Source: Hirudo medicinalis
Taxonomy: Eukaryota; Annelida; Clitellata; Hirudinida; Hirudinidae
NCBI GenBank assembly: GCA_011800805.1
Contig: MPNW01000054.1
Span: 57,350 to 121,349 of the forward strand
Length of the DNA: 64,000 nucleotides
Direction of reading: 5' to 3'
The notes beneath the pieces are model-generated. The model saw only the letters and a program-made list of their open reading frames with translations, made no database searches and had not been told where the DNA came from. Positions 47,625 through 60,800 of this stretch are shown in pieces; the stretch's first letter is position 1, and every line of letters starts with the position of its first letter. A program made the position numbers and the translations under genes.

Positions 47625-48449
47625 CTAAATATCTAGATCGTCATCTGGATCTTCATCATCGAAATCGTCATATTCATCTGGGACGTATTCAATTTTTGCA
47701 GGCGCCTTGTTGATTTTCACCTCTCTGGCAGCCAGATAAGGAAGAACCAGATTATTCCTTGCTTCAACTTCACTCGACTTCAGAGCAACATTGAACGTAA
47801 GGTTATTCAGCGGGTCTTCGTTTTTCTGTTGAGGTTCTTTAGAAATAGTCAGGATCTTTTCGAATTTTATCTCGAATTCGTTGGTAATGGTGATGCATTC
47901 TTCAGACTTCTTTGTTGAACACTTCGGTTTCTTCGATATGGTCACAGCACGGGCATAAACGCTTGGCGATTCACTGGCTTCAAGAACTATCCATGTTCTG
48001 CAGCTGTATTCAAGAGATCTGAGTGTCGACTGATGGTGCAGATCGCCACGCACCACAGAAACAATTTTTGACTTCTTAAGTTCGTTGTTACATCTGTTCA
48101 ACAACCTGCAAACTTTATTACAATCCGTTAAATCGATCAGTTTGCTGAGGTCATCAATGAAAACGGTTGCGTTTTCCGAAACTACTGGGAATTCAAATCT
48201 GTTTGCCTCCGTTTCCCAGCCGAAAATATCTCTAGAAAAATCATGTATCTTCAATTTACAACTAGGATGAATATTCAGTTTGTCTAATAAATCGGTGGAA
48301 TCATGTCTGTACAGATAAATGTGTACATTTTGATCAGGTGCATTCAACAACTGCCGAATATAGCACTTTAGCACGGGATCACCGAAAACCGATTCATTAT
48401 CCACAATCAAGGTTGTGCTGCTAATTTCCTTCCCACCGACGAAGTCCAT
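47625..48449 (-). CDS. ELP5: Elongator complex protein 5, intronless CDS
   Basis: ELP5 belongs to the ELP4/5/6 RecA-like subcomplex of Elongator, which modifies wobble uridines of tRNAs. The single open frame of 274 aa ends with the acidic ELP5 signature YDDFDDEDPDDDLDI, preceded by LPYLAAREVKI, as in other ELP5 proteins. The N-terminus (DNESVFGDPVLKCYIRQLL) and VFIDDLSKLIDLTD match the RecA-like strand/helix pattern without Walker motifs, normal for ELP5. The ATG at 48449 (MDFVGGKEIS) is chosen; upstream in the same frame there is no ATG, only a TTG. A good splice acceptor (tcctcttgtttacag) ends 18-20 nt upstream of the ATG, implying a 5' UTR intron or a leader-acceptor site. An AATAAA occurs 12 nt after the stop (47608-47613). 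Confidence 0.92.
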   Translation of the reverse strand: MDFVGGKEISSTTLIVDNESVFGDPVLKCYIRQLLNAPDQNVHIYLYRHDSTDLLDKLNIHPSCKLKIHDFSRDIFGWETEANRFEFPVVSENATVFIDDLSKLIDLTDCNKVCRLLNRCNNELKKSKIVSVVRGDLHHQSTLRSLEYSCRTWIVLEASESPSVYARAVTISKKPKCSTKKSEECITITNEFEIKFEKILTISKEPQQKNEDPLNNLTFNVALKSSEVEARNNLVLPYLAAREVKINKAPAKIEYVPDEYDDFDDEDPDDDLDI

Positions 48450-48479
48450 GTTCTCGAATCTTGCTACTGTAAACAAGAG

Positions 48480-49038
48480 GCAGACTATCGCTCACCCGTA
48501 CCACATATTAGCCAAATCAACAAATTAAATTTCAAAAATTTATGAAATAAAACCCAGATATTTAAATTTAAGTAACCGTTTACTTTTATTTCCCTCTTTG
48601 AATTAGAAATAAATTAATGTGAAACTCGCAAAGCCAACCGCATGCGATCATGTTCGCGATAACTATTACATCCGTCGACACTGCCCCAACACTCCAAAAC
48701 GACTCCCATCCCACCAAATGGTAACAAAACTACAAATAGCCCGGAATTTATGTTAAACCAATAACTGGAAGCCCAACGGTTATCAACTCTCAACATGCAT
48801 TTGTCAATTATCAAATTCAATGTCTTAATAATCATTGACCCATGCCGCAATTACCATGTCATAATAAAGACTTTCTTCAAAAGGGAATTCACATTAATAC
48901 AGCAATACAAAAGGCAAAACAATAAAATCTAGCTATATATTTTTACGATCATTAAAACCATCAATGGTAAACATTCAATCCTAAACAATTGTTTGGCTTC
49001 AGTCTTTTTTCTAATGAACACAGTTTATCATTTTCCAT
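48480..49038. other. Spacer between ELP5 and the SAP/RRM gene
   Basis: About 560 nt of AT-rich sequence with no supported coding exon; probably the 3' UTR of the SAP/RRM gene and the promoter/5' UTR of ELP5. Confidence 0.4.
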
Positions 49039-52000
49039 CTACCATCTCGGTGCTAAAAGAAATGAGTAAAAGCACTTAGTCATCATGAGTTTTATAAACG
49101 AAAAAGCAAATACAGTCATCACCTCCACGAAATCCTCTGTAATCGCCATGATTCCTGTCGTACCTCATGTAATCAGATTCTGAACAGCAAGGCAATAATT
49201 TAGAACTTTAAATAAAATATTTATGCATCTCATAAACATACCATCCATCCTTCTCTTTCTATCTCCACCATAGTCATCATTGGCAAACCTCTTTCCTTCA
49301 AATCTGCTTCTCTCTGGATAAGCTTTTAATAAAAGATAATAAGTCATGATCAAAGTTACACAGCCAACAAAAATCATCTAGAATCCAATATCTCACCAGG
49401 ATAGGGATGATATCTTTCCCTTGACCTAGGGTCAACATAGCCCCTCTCATCCCTTTCTCCATACTCATATCTTGATGGCTCAGATGGCAATTTATGACTG
49501 AAAGTAGAAACTTAGAATAAGCTAATTTTTAGAAAATCTTGGAAAGCAAAGCCTTAAATACCTTAAAAGTAATGAAAGTACTAAACTTATGAAAGAATAA
49601 ACTGAATCACCGACAATGACACTTACGACAAAACTCCAACTAGATGTTGTAATTGATTGACAAGAGCATCAGGGTTAGCTCCGCCTCCTCCCCTTGGTGG
49701 TCCTGGGAATTTGTGATGAGGACCCCTGTAACTGCCACGACCCCTATAGAAAATCAATTTATTAATTTATTGTTAAATAACAAAACAACAAACAATGCAA
49801 GTAGAGTGATTGCCACACCTTCTCGGAGGTGAAAACCTCCTTGGTCTGGGTGGAGGTGACCTTTTACGACTGCTGCTCTTTCTCTCTTTGTCCTTGTCTT
49901 GCTGCTCTTTCTCCTTTTCCTCGATTTCTGGATCCAGTTGAAACTGCTCTCCTTCTGAGATGGGGAATCCAAGCTGTGCCCTTTTTAGGTTATCTGTGTT
50001 GATCCTCTTTTTGTACTTGTATAGTTTCTAAAACAGAAGGATAAGATTGATTATGTTTACAATTTAAAAACTGCTACTCAAAGAGTTCTCACTACACAAC
50101 ATAAAAAAATAAATACCATTACTTAATAAAGAGAATACAAATCAATTCCTAATTCAAAATTTTATCAGGCTTTTGTTGGCCCAAATTATAAAAAATGCCT
50201 CCCAACCTGCTCAAAGTCAGAAAGCTCCTTCATCGATTTAGTCGACCTATCCACAGCTTCCATTGAGTGAACTTGTTCGAGCCAGTATTTCCTTAAGCCA
50301 TCCTTAAGCAGACCTTTTCAGGTAGAGAACACTCTAATTACATTTTAATCAACTACATGAGTCACAATCATTAAATCACTTATAATAAAATTCTCGATTC
50401 AACAACACATAAAAATAAAAGCAAATCAAATCTAACCAATGGATTCCTTTCTCTCGGTTAGACACTTGATAACATAGAGAGGCTGGTCCTTGACTACAGT
50501 TTCCCTGTGCCTCTCCACTGCCTCATTGGCTGCTGTCTCAGATATATACTCCACATAAACATGCCTAAAGAGGTAAACATTAAATTTGCACATTCATGAA
50601 CATGACATGATCATAATGAGCAAGCTGCAATCAGTTATCAGCAATAACAGTACAATAACTGATATAAGCAGAATTTTGAATTTAAGATTAATTAGATTAG
50701 ATCTTAAAGGGTAGCTCAAATTAAATCATTCTTTGTTTAATTCTTTTCTCATTCAATCAACAACAACAAAATTAGGAATTCTTGTTTAAATTCAATCAAT
50801 TCCTGTTCTTCCACTCTACTCTATTCACATCTAGAGATGTCCATTAACAATCAATACATTCCAAAGCCCGGCGTATTCCACTGCCAGATTATTTTAGAAA
50901 ATTTCAAACGTAGACTTATGATTCGTCGATCCGTATCTGACAGACGTCGAAAGCTTTCCCGATAAAACACTATTCACATTCTTCTGCCAATCCAATACTG
51001 AAGCGGTCCAATTACCCCGTGTTGCTTTCTTCTTTCGCAGGGTTTATGACCCTGAGGCAGTCAGTGAAGGTCTCTTTAAGCTCGTCTTCTGTAACTCCAG
51101 CAGGGATATTGGAAACAAATAGTAATCTTTGATTCACCGAATCTGAAACGATCATTGATTATTGGAGATTTGGTTTGGATGAGTTGAAGAGTATTTTGCT
51201 GCTTTTTGATTTGAGCGCAGATTTTTCGCCGCTGTTCCGTTGATTTTCCACAACATCCAACTGCGAGACCGGATTCGAGAGTTGAAACACAACCGAGAAT
51301 GCTAAAGGTTACATGTAACTCGACCATTTGAAAAAAGCTTTGAATCGTCGGTCAAGAAGGTTTTAATTTTGGAGATCGTCTCAACAAATAAGTCACCAAC
51401 TAACCTTTACTGGAGCCTTTTCCCTTTACCTTTGATAGAATGTGACCTGAAAATGACGAGGCAATTTAATTCAACTTCTAGTTTTATTCAAAAGTAAATA
51501 TTAATGGCTAGGATGACTTTTAGTTTGTTATAGAAACCAGTCTCAAGTAAGATAATCTTACGTACAAAATTAATAATATCTATAATAAACAAAAAGATTA
51601 CCTTCAGAATCACTATCATAGAAGTGCTGAACAGTTATTTCCCTCTCTTCAGTAGTAAGCCCATTAAGAACCTCCATTGCTTGTTTCATATCAGCAACTG
51701 TTCCGAACTTTAACCTCAGGTACCTGAATTAGAAGCAGTTAGATAGATGGATCAACATCAGTTTGGACAAATTACCAACAATAACATATTCCAGAAGCTA
51801 AAATGAGCCAGCAATTATTAGCTTTGTGCTAGCATGTTAACAAAGTGACATTACAGATTTGGCTCATGCAACCAGTCCAACTTCATAAAAGTCCATAACT
51901 CCTATTACATTGATTACTAATGCTCACCCTTTGATCGGAATGCCAGGTCCAACCTCGTCGATCTCTGAAGAGAAATTAATAGCAGATTTGATGACAGGAA

Positions 52001-53268
52001 TGAGAGCCTCGTTGTAAAAATCATCCACCAAGATAGGGTAGGCTATGAGGTTCAATTGCCTAGAGAAGGACTTCAACTCTGGAGTAAAAAAATGTTATAT
52101 AAAGTTTTGTTAATGTTTTTATGCTAAAGTGAGGTATTTTATGACATTTCATAATTCTTAAGTGTGATTACTAAATTAGTAATGACATCAAAAAGAACAT
52201 TTTCTTTGACTACTGAATCTCAACTGATAACAAAGTTCAGCAATTACCCACCTCTTGAAACCTCATCCTTGCAAGGTACGACAATTTTCTGTCCATTCCA
52301 AGTAAGCAGAAGCTGATCCTCTGAAGATTAAAATAGAAATAATTGTATAATTTAAATATAACACATATGTTCTCGACAAAAAACTAATTCAAAAGGGCAA
52401 AACCACAAAACTTGTCTATGAAGATAATCAATCAAGGACTAACTTTCTTTGGCCATGTCAACAGCAAAGAGCTCCGTGGGTGCCTTGTCTACATCAATCA
52501 GCTCAACCTCTCCATCCTTTTTGGACTTTTTCTCTTCCTCAGTTATTTCATCAACATCTGTGAGGCAAGTTGGTTAAATTTATTTTAAATATAATCCAAC
52601 CATTTCTACTATTTCCAGCCCAATAATGCAGTTATAACCTAAAACTCTACCAAGAAATGTCTCACCATCAGCCCAGACAACAAAGTCATTTTCATCCTCC
52701 TTTTCTTCTTCTCCATTCTCTCCATCCTGGCCCACTACGAACTCTCTTACATCATCAGTGTTATAGTTCCCCTCGTTTTCAGCTTCTGAATCCCTCAGTT
52801 CAATATCATGGGCATAACCTTTTGTTTAAACAATTAATATAGCAAAAGTTATATCAAAACCGACATGATCCATGCACTAATGCTTGAAAGCGGTATTATA
52901 CTTGTATACTTGTGCTATGATTTATTTTGCCACATATTCTAATGATCAATCATAGTAATATCAAATCCATTGTTGAATTAATGTTGAAATCAAAGTGGAT
53001 GTCAGTGTTAATTCAGGATTTTTGCTGAGAAACAGCATATTTGGAATCGTCTTGCTTAGAGATTGACCATCTTGTCGAGATCACTGTTCATCTTCAGAAA
53101 ATGTTCCAACAGCATAAAAGTTATATTCTCACTCTGATCATATTTCTCAATCCTGGTGATCAATTCATCTCTATCTCCAGTAGTATCGAGTCCCCGCTGA
53201 ATGAGCTCTTCTCGCAACTGATCTTCTGACAAACGTTCCAAAACACTTTCGAAATTTTCTTCAGCCAT
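49039..53268 (-). CDS. SAP- and RRM-domain nuclear RNA-binding protein, unassigned
   Basis: Sixteen exons (minus): 53085-53268, 52666-52818, 52444-52557, 52252-52320, 51928-52078, 51602-51723, 51405-51446, 51016-51142, 50437-50564, 50207-50313, 49819-50027, 49627-49743, 49397-49497, 49242-49322, 49123-49179, 49039-49052. Phases agree throughout; about 591 aa. Domains: SAP DNA/RNA-binding motif at residues 10-45 (LSEDQLREELIQRGLDTTGD); acidic linker; a degenerate RRM-like part (YLRLKFGTVADMKQAMEVLN); a good RRM with RNP2 LLFVSNIP and RNP1 GHVYVEYI; a coiled segment (FQLDPEIEEKEKEQQDKDKE); then an RS/RG-rich tail (SRKRSPPPRPRRFSPP, RGRGSYRGPHH). This suggests a chromatin- or splicing-associated RNA-binding protein. 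I cannot match it to a named family. The last exon is only 14 nt (..APRW-stop) and is the least certain. Confidence 0.82.
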
Positions 53269-54796
53269 TTGTCTACCAGAAAAAAAGTCCTTTGGTGAGC
53301 CTCGCCATACAGTGACACTTTAATGTTTTATAATGAGTATGGAAATGGCAAGAGTGTTCAGCCACTTTAATTGATAAGTTGTTTAAAATTATGAAGCATA
53401 AGGTGCCTAAAGATCGATTGCCATAAACAACTGTGCAATAACACTGGCGTCAAATTCGCAGATGTCAATAATGCAATAAATTAATCTAAATACCTGATAA
53501 TCAATTGAAATGGGAACAATAAATATCGCTACGACTATTCCCAAAAACAGTTTAAGATCAATAGCAAAATGGCGACAAAGTAGCACAGCACTGATTAGAA
53601 ATGTTTAGATGCTTCATTGCTTGATATAAAATCATTGAAATATATATTATAATAATTTTTAAATTTATAAAACAATAATATTATTTTAAAAATTAAAAAG
53701 TTACAAATTCTCATTCTGAACGTTTTATAATAAATTATGTCATTAATGCATTTACCTTATTTAATTAAATTGATTTTTTAAACACCATGAAAAACACAAT
53801 CGATTGTCTATTTCAAAATTATTTTATGATAGCACATACTAGCTTGTAACGAAGCGAAATCGGTTTACCAATATTATTTAGCGTATTTGAATAATTTATA
53901 ATTAAAAAAAAGCTTGGATTCACTCATTCTTGAACTATTTTAACAAGCATTCTCCATGCGCATGAGGCGCCGGCCTTAGCACGTACATGAGCACCATGAT
54001 TATTGAATTCACAATGTTCATTACTATTTTACATTTTTATTAAGTCTAAACCACCGATTTTTCCATATTATGTTAATATTACCAAATTTTTATATCTACG
54101 TTAGCAGGTAGTCTGCAGCGACGCTCCCACAAAAAAAAAACAAAAATTGACTATTGATCGCATGTTCAAATAATGTTCAGCAAGAAAATTGTTAATAACT
54201 AGAATATATATATTTGGTGTGAATGTCAAAAATCAAACAATTTGGCCTGCCATTCTCATAACAACTTCAATGAATGCTTGACTAGTAACATCAACCAATT
54301 AACACAACACAAAAGAATGATCCAGAGGTTTCAGTGGAGAGATTCTGAAAAGTACATACTGTGAAATTCAAGAAGCTAGTGGTCAAACATTCTCAATAAT
54401 CCAAATTAAATCTCAATGAAACAACATTTCTCAAGAGCTGTAAAAATATAGTGACTATGTCTCGTTTGTCTGCAAAATCTAGTAAAGCAAAAACAGCAGC
54501 AAAAGAAAAATATAAATATGAATATTCATGAGGTTAAGCGTGGTTAACGATTGGACGTGTGCAAACACTAGTTCACTGGGCTGACAGCTGTAAGCACGAA
54601 TAAATGACCTCAGTCAAGACTAGACAATGTAAGCAATGGTGATTGTCACTGTCAACTCCATCTATATGTTAAAAAAAACTCCACTCATCTAAGTCTAGAA
54701 AATTATTCTCTTCATTTCTGGATTCCATTTACTCAGGTAACTCATTTTAGAACCAATTGTTAAAACTTTCCATTCTAGCCGATTGACCATTCGAAC
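53269..54796. other. Intergenic region
   Basis: About 1.5 kb, AT-rich. It includes the SCAMP 3' UTR and the promoter of the SAP/RRM gene. No other coding segment or RNA gene seen. Confidence 0.4.
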
Positions 54797-57350
54797 TCAA
54801 TATCTGTTGGAGCCGTCGGCAGCCCCGGAATTGGATGAAATCAAGTTGCTGGCAGCTTGTTGCAGAGTCCTATTACCCATTATGTCTTGGGCAAACTCCT
54901 GCTGGGCCTTTGCAAAGGTGGCACCCGTGCTTCTGAATATGCGATGGACCTTTGTGTGAAGAGAACTCTTTAGTAGTAACATGTCAATCACAAATCATTG
55001 CTAAACCAATAACCATTATGGATAAATAATTACAGTGTTTGCCCCATAAAAAGCATTAGTTCTAGTTAAACTTTTAATAATGGCCCTTAGACTTAATAAA
55101 TTCTGGAGCCTAAAATCTTTAAAATAATAATTATTCATAGGTACAGAATTTGATAACTAATACTGTAAACAGTGAATGCTTAAACCTTTAGAAGAAGAAG
55201 AAAATCCAGGACAGCAAGAGCAACAAAGAGCAATCCAACCAATAGCATGAGGAGGCCAGCAAACAAACTCCCCCCACTTCCGTGACTCATCATCGCAATA
55301 CTGCTTATGATCCCTCTAAAATATTTAATAACAATTTAAATAATTTAGTGGTTCACATTCCAACATCTACCTTTAATTCTAGTGACTAACATGACTAAAA
55401 TATAAATATTTAATAACTTAATCAAATAAATCAATATAAGTGAATAAAATAAAATCTCATCATTACAATTATTAAAGATAGATAAAATATCTTAATTCGA
55501 TTGGGGTCATTTGTTCAATTGCGCACTTCAAAAAAATTTTTAAAAGAAATTTTACCATCCTAAGTTGTAAACGAAAATTCTATGCAAACAATTATTATTA
55601 ACGCATAGTGGACTAATCGATCAAACGTCTATGTTGTTCTTACACGGTCCCCCATCCGCTGATTCCGAGAGCCTGAATGACGGACACGACGAATTGAACG
55701 AAGAAGACGAAGAAGAAGAAGAAAAAGTTAAAAGAGCTGTCAATCCTGGATGATGAAAATTAATAGATCACATATGATTTCGGTGGAATAACATTAATGA
55801 TATAAAAAATGCAAGGCATTATTAAATGTATATAATTAATAACTTAAAATATCATAAATCTTAACAAATGAAGAATAAATATCAAGCATTTCCATCATTT
55901 CCAACTACACAAAACCATGCAAACCTAAAGGCATTGTACAGTGGTCTGAACCAGCAGACAAAAGAACAGGGACCAAAGACGGCAAGCAGGACTATGGAGA
56001 GGCCGAACGTCGATCCAGAAGAGTTGTTGATGTCGTTACTTATGGAGGAAATCAGGTAGATCATGGAGATGAACATATTGATCAACAGGAGCACGACGTA
56101 CGCTGTCATTAAAGATTCGTCGTAATCATAGTCATCGTCATCATCACCTTCGTCACTAGCAAATGTTGTGAATGTTGGAGAGTTGTTAATGACTTCTCTG
56201 CCAAAACACCACTGTTACATGATGTGCAACATGCATTTTTATAACATACACAGTAAGAAATTGATTTGAATACCCTCTGAGGGAAGTTACCTTGACTATT
56301 TTGTTTGATATTTTTGCATTAAAATAGCTTGTGTAGTCCAATTCAGGTAATGGCAATAACTAACAACATAGCATTACTACAATTGATTGAGCATGTTAAG
56401 AAAATAATCAGTGTCTTTCATTAATAAATTGATTTCGACACAAACCAAGCCAAAGCCTAAATCCTAGCTTGACAACATTTTGAAACTGAAGAGGAATGTC
56501 AATGGAAATGTCCTGATAGAAGCAGGGCTTGAGAGGACAAAATGATGGCAGAGGTGGAAAGTTGTTTCTTCTGACTGAAGAACAATGAAATGTCGGAGAT
56601 TAATTCTTGTTTTTTTTTATTTACATTTGCTACAATAGCAGATACTTAAAAATATCAAACTTTTTATGTTTAAAAAAATTCAAAATCATAAAGTTAGCAC
56701 ATCTTAAGCTTTTAACATCTAGAGTATTTAAAATTATTCAGAATATAAAGTATCTATGCAACTTATATTTTCCTGCAAGTAAATACAACAGATGCTTTTT
56801 CTGCCCAAACCTTGTTGCTGGACATTCCTCTGCATCTCCTCCTCTCTTCTCTGGAGTTCAGCTGCCTTCCTTTCCAATTCATCTTGTTTCTTCCTCAGTT
56901 CTTCGGCAGCATGAGGGTCATAAGAGGTTGGGGAAGCATAAGGCGGCGGAGGACCGATTATTGCCTGGTTGATCGCTTGCTCCACAGCCTGGTGAGAAAA
57001 ATAAATAAAAACGCATCATCAAAAATATGTTAAAAACGACTGGTTTTTTGTTAATAGTCTCAGCAAGCTTCGTCTGTGTAATCATTAAGCACGGCACACC
57101 TGGTTAGCAGTTTGATTGAATGCTGAGACAGCAGTAGAAGTAGGTCCTGCATTTGCAGACTGTTCAATTTTTAATGCCTCTAACACGGCTGGATCCTGCA
57201 GTCAAAAGACGAACCATTGCACAAATTTAAAAGAATTCATGAAAATACGCTATTGTTCCCAAGGTTCGCAGAAACGTACATAGATAAATTTCTTCACAAA
57301 CTTACTTCAAAAGGATTTTTGTCTGCAAAGTTTCCAAAATTATTCGACAT
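54797..57350 (-). CDS. SCAMP: Secretory carrier-associated membrane protein
   Basis: SCAMPs are four-pass membrane proteins of recycling vesicles. Exons (minus): 57306-57350, 57100-57195, 56811-56988, 56446-56574, 55925-56102, 55644-55736, 55186-55315, 54797-54949. Phases agree; 333 aa (human SCAMP1 338). The N-terminus has the endocytic motif NPFEDP, a proline/tyrosine segment ([14 protein letters not shown]) and a coiled coil ([20 protein letters not shown]). The family signature before the first membrane span reads [20 protein letters not shown]. The cytosolic E-peptide equivalent is [11 protein letters not shown]. Four hydrophobic spans follow (from [14 protein letters not shown] to [15 protein letters not shown]), then the cytosolic tail [20 protein letters not shown]. 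Long SCAMP with an N-terminal NPF, so of the SCAMP1/2/3 class. No defects seen. Confidence 0.96.
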
Positions 57351-57833
57351 TGTATCTAATCTCCTCAAATCGGCAAAACAGAAACACAGCGCATGAGCCT
57401 AATGTGAAGCACAAATGATTTTACCATAACATTATTCTATTCGTAACGACTAATGGCCAAAACAGCTTTCAATGCAGACAGGTATGCATGAGACATTACA
57501 ATTTATTTTAAAGGACTTATAAAAATAAAATCCATTCAAAATACGAGTCGTGATTACAGAGAATCTAGGCGCCTTGAAAAGCAGCCAGCGATAACTAACT
57601 AAACTATACAACGAGCAACTACAAATTGCTTCGATACGCACCACTAAATTCACTCAGCAAAATCCGACGGGGATTTTCTATGCTTTCAGAAAAAAGGAGA
57701 TAGGTGAAATATTTCTTATATTTCTTTATCATTCTAAGCAAGTAAGTTCTCAAAGTGATTTTGAAATATCGAAAGTTACCAAGTCCGAAAGGTTGTAAAC
57801 TATTAAAGTCCTGATATTTTAAAAGCTGTCAAA
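57351..57833. promoter_or_regulatory. Divergent promoter region between SCAMP and the 57.8-kb gene
   Basis: The two start codons are 483 nt apart on opposite strands, so both promoters must lie in this stretch. No TATA box is obvious. Confidence 0.45.
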
Positions 57834-60800
57834 ATGGAATCAAATGACGTTGGCACCAAAAGTCTCACTCAAATCGATGGCACTTCAAATTTTGTGGTTG
57901 GAACAGGACGTACGACGGATACTTCGAGGTGGGTAGGTCTTGCACAGACATCATCATCATCAAACAACCACCAAATTTTGTAATTAAATAGTTCTATAAG
58001 TTTTGCGAACACAATTTTTAAATCTACAAATTAATTTCAGCTCAATCGATTCGGCGATAATATCGGCATCGATGTCTGAGGTAACCAAAATATGGGAATA
58101 TCTAGTCTCGTGTCATCCTTAAAAATAAATTTCTTTATAGACCTCGGATGAAGAATTTGAATTTCCGCCATTGCCCTTGACTCTACCACCTTCGACTCCT
58201 GTTATTCTTTGTGGTGAAACCGATACCATGCCTCCTCCACCCCTGCCTTTGGCTCTTACTCCAATTAATCATTCAGAGACTACCAGAGAATGGGACAATG
58301 AAAGTGGATTTCAAAACGACGAAGATGAGTTTCCACCTCCACCTCCAGAATGTTTCTCTACGGTGCCACAAACTCCGCCCATTGCTAAAATAAAAGATAG
58401 TCAAGAATCGAATAACGTATTACCTAAAGATACTAGTTGCCCACCAAAGTTATATGTTGAAACGATAATATCCGGCAAGGAATCGAAGAAGCTGAAATTG
58501 CCTTCCTCTTTCTGTTATATTACCGGCGGTTTAAAGACCCCATTTCTTGAAGACAAACCCTCACAAAAAAGCGAGGAGCAGACGACTGGCGAAGGAAATT
58601 TTGAAGAAAATGTCCAAGAATCAAATGATTCATCCACTGAAGAGAACAAAAAACCATTCGCTAAACTCTTCAAGCAACTGAACTCAAAGGTGACTGCAGA
58701 CAAGGCTGAGTGTAATCCAGTTAACATTACAAATTCAGGCAATTTTACTGAAACAATAAAAGAATCCGGAATACTTCCTGATTGCGAACATTCAAAGACT
58801 TCCGAAAATATCACTTCGGGTGAGGAAAGTATGTGTCATACAGCTTGATTATTTTAAATTTAATTTGAATTTGAACCTTCAAATGTATTAATTAAACTAT
58901 TAAAAGGTTTTGTCGATGCCAGTCCACCGCCATTATTTGTAAATGACGAAAATTCAAAAGCTGCCGATAGCCTCTTTCAGGATGCCTTTTCTCTAGCAAA
59001 GGCTCAGTTGACTGAAACCAGCAGCCTAAGCAACATTATCAAGGAATATTACAAGGACGCCAGCAAACCCGATCAAACAAAAAACAAAGAAAGCGAAACA
59101 CCACCAAACACTCCGATCATAGCCAATGCCCTCCTGCCGAAACATTTGAAAGGTGGCAGAAAGTCCGAAGTGCAGATATTTCAAATTTGAGAAAGCAGTC
59201 ATTCGACGCTGCTATCGGAGAAATGAAATGCTTAATGTCTAGTTGTGATGAGAAAACTGCTCTTGCTAGTCTAAAAAGTTCGCTTGGGGCTTGTCGAGGT
59301 AACTTGTCAAAAAGTACTAGCATTGATAGCTATTCCGATACCGGATGTAAAAGTGAATCGGCAAGCAATTGTTCAGCAATATCTCAAACTCGCAATACTG
59401 AATGCGCTCGAGACTTAGAGCATCAAAAAGTAAAGCTTCCTACAGCGCCCAAGACGTTTAGACTCAAAAAAGCCCCAAGAGTTCTTGGTTTCACAGATGA
59501 TCAAATCAAAACTATCCTGGAACTTCAAAAATCTACAAAACTGGATTTAAATTCTGGATTTCCTAATTCAAAAAATGAAGACACTTCAGAATCTTGTAGC
59601 TCATCTTCAAGTAATGACCAAATTAGATGTAAGATGCCTCATCAAGATAGCTCCGTTCATAAAGAAGCGTTAGAAAAAGTTGTTGAAGACGAGAAGGAGA
59701 CTTCCTCTGATCCAAATAATTCAGAAATAAACCAGACCAAAGCCGACATTACAGATAAAGAAAATGTCGATGCCGGTATGACTCCAGACTTTAAATTTAT
59801 GGAAATAGATAACGTAAATAAGGGAAGTATTTCAGAATTAATTAAATGCATTCCAATGACAGATACTAATCTCAGAAGCGTTATATTTGGCTCTGGCAAA
59901 GGTCCAAATGTAAAGGGTTTCACAGACGAACAAATAAAAAGCATGTCTCTAGAACTTGGAAAGACGAACTGCCTAACAGGTCCAGAAAATTTCACAAAAA
60001 ATAAAGTGGAAGGCTCTAATGTCATACCAGTTGACGATTTGATTACAAGCCAAGGCAATGACAACATTGGAATCGTAAAGTTTGGAAGGAGACTCCAAGA
60101 TTCCGTAAAGATTTTTGAATTGGCAAATAAAGTAGATGATACGATTGGACTTACCAAAGTCATAAGCATAAAAAGGTCCAAATCTGCTGCCAGTCTACAA
60201 CGGAAACCTATTCAAATACGTCCTGCTGAGAAAATAAGTATAGAGGCAGAATCGAACTTTTCAAAACGCTCTTTAGAAGAAAATGGGTTGGAATCCCAAC
60301 GTAATGTTAAACAAGTAGTTTCAAAAGACGAAGTTAAGGCAAATGAAGAGAAGTCAGATGAAATTTTGGCGGTTTCGGAGGCAAAAGCATTTTTCGAAAA
60401 CATCAGGCCAAGTCAAGGCATTAAGAAATCTGACAGGATTTTACCAAAGAAATCCTTAACATTTTCCGTTAATAAGACTTCCAACAGCCCAAAGCTTCAA
60501 CGATTAAGCCAAAAATATCAAAACCAATCGAATCTTATTTCGGAAGAACACCAGTCTACTCCAAGCGAGAACAAAGAACCGAGAAATCCACTTAATGCCA
60601 CGAATACGCTGGAAGAAACAACAACCTCAAACGATGAATACATTGATGCTGCATCTCATCTTCCAGTTGAGAGTCTAGTAACTAAGTTCGGCACTTTAAA
60701 GAAAACTCCAAGTAAGAAAGGTGTCCCTGAAAAGTGCGTGCTTCCAGAAAGTGGCACAAAATTACCAGGTTGCTATTGATTATAAATAATTTTATATTAT

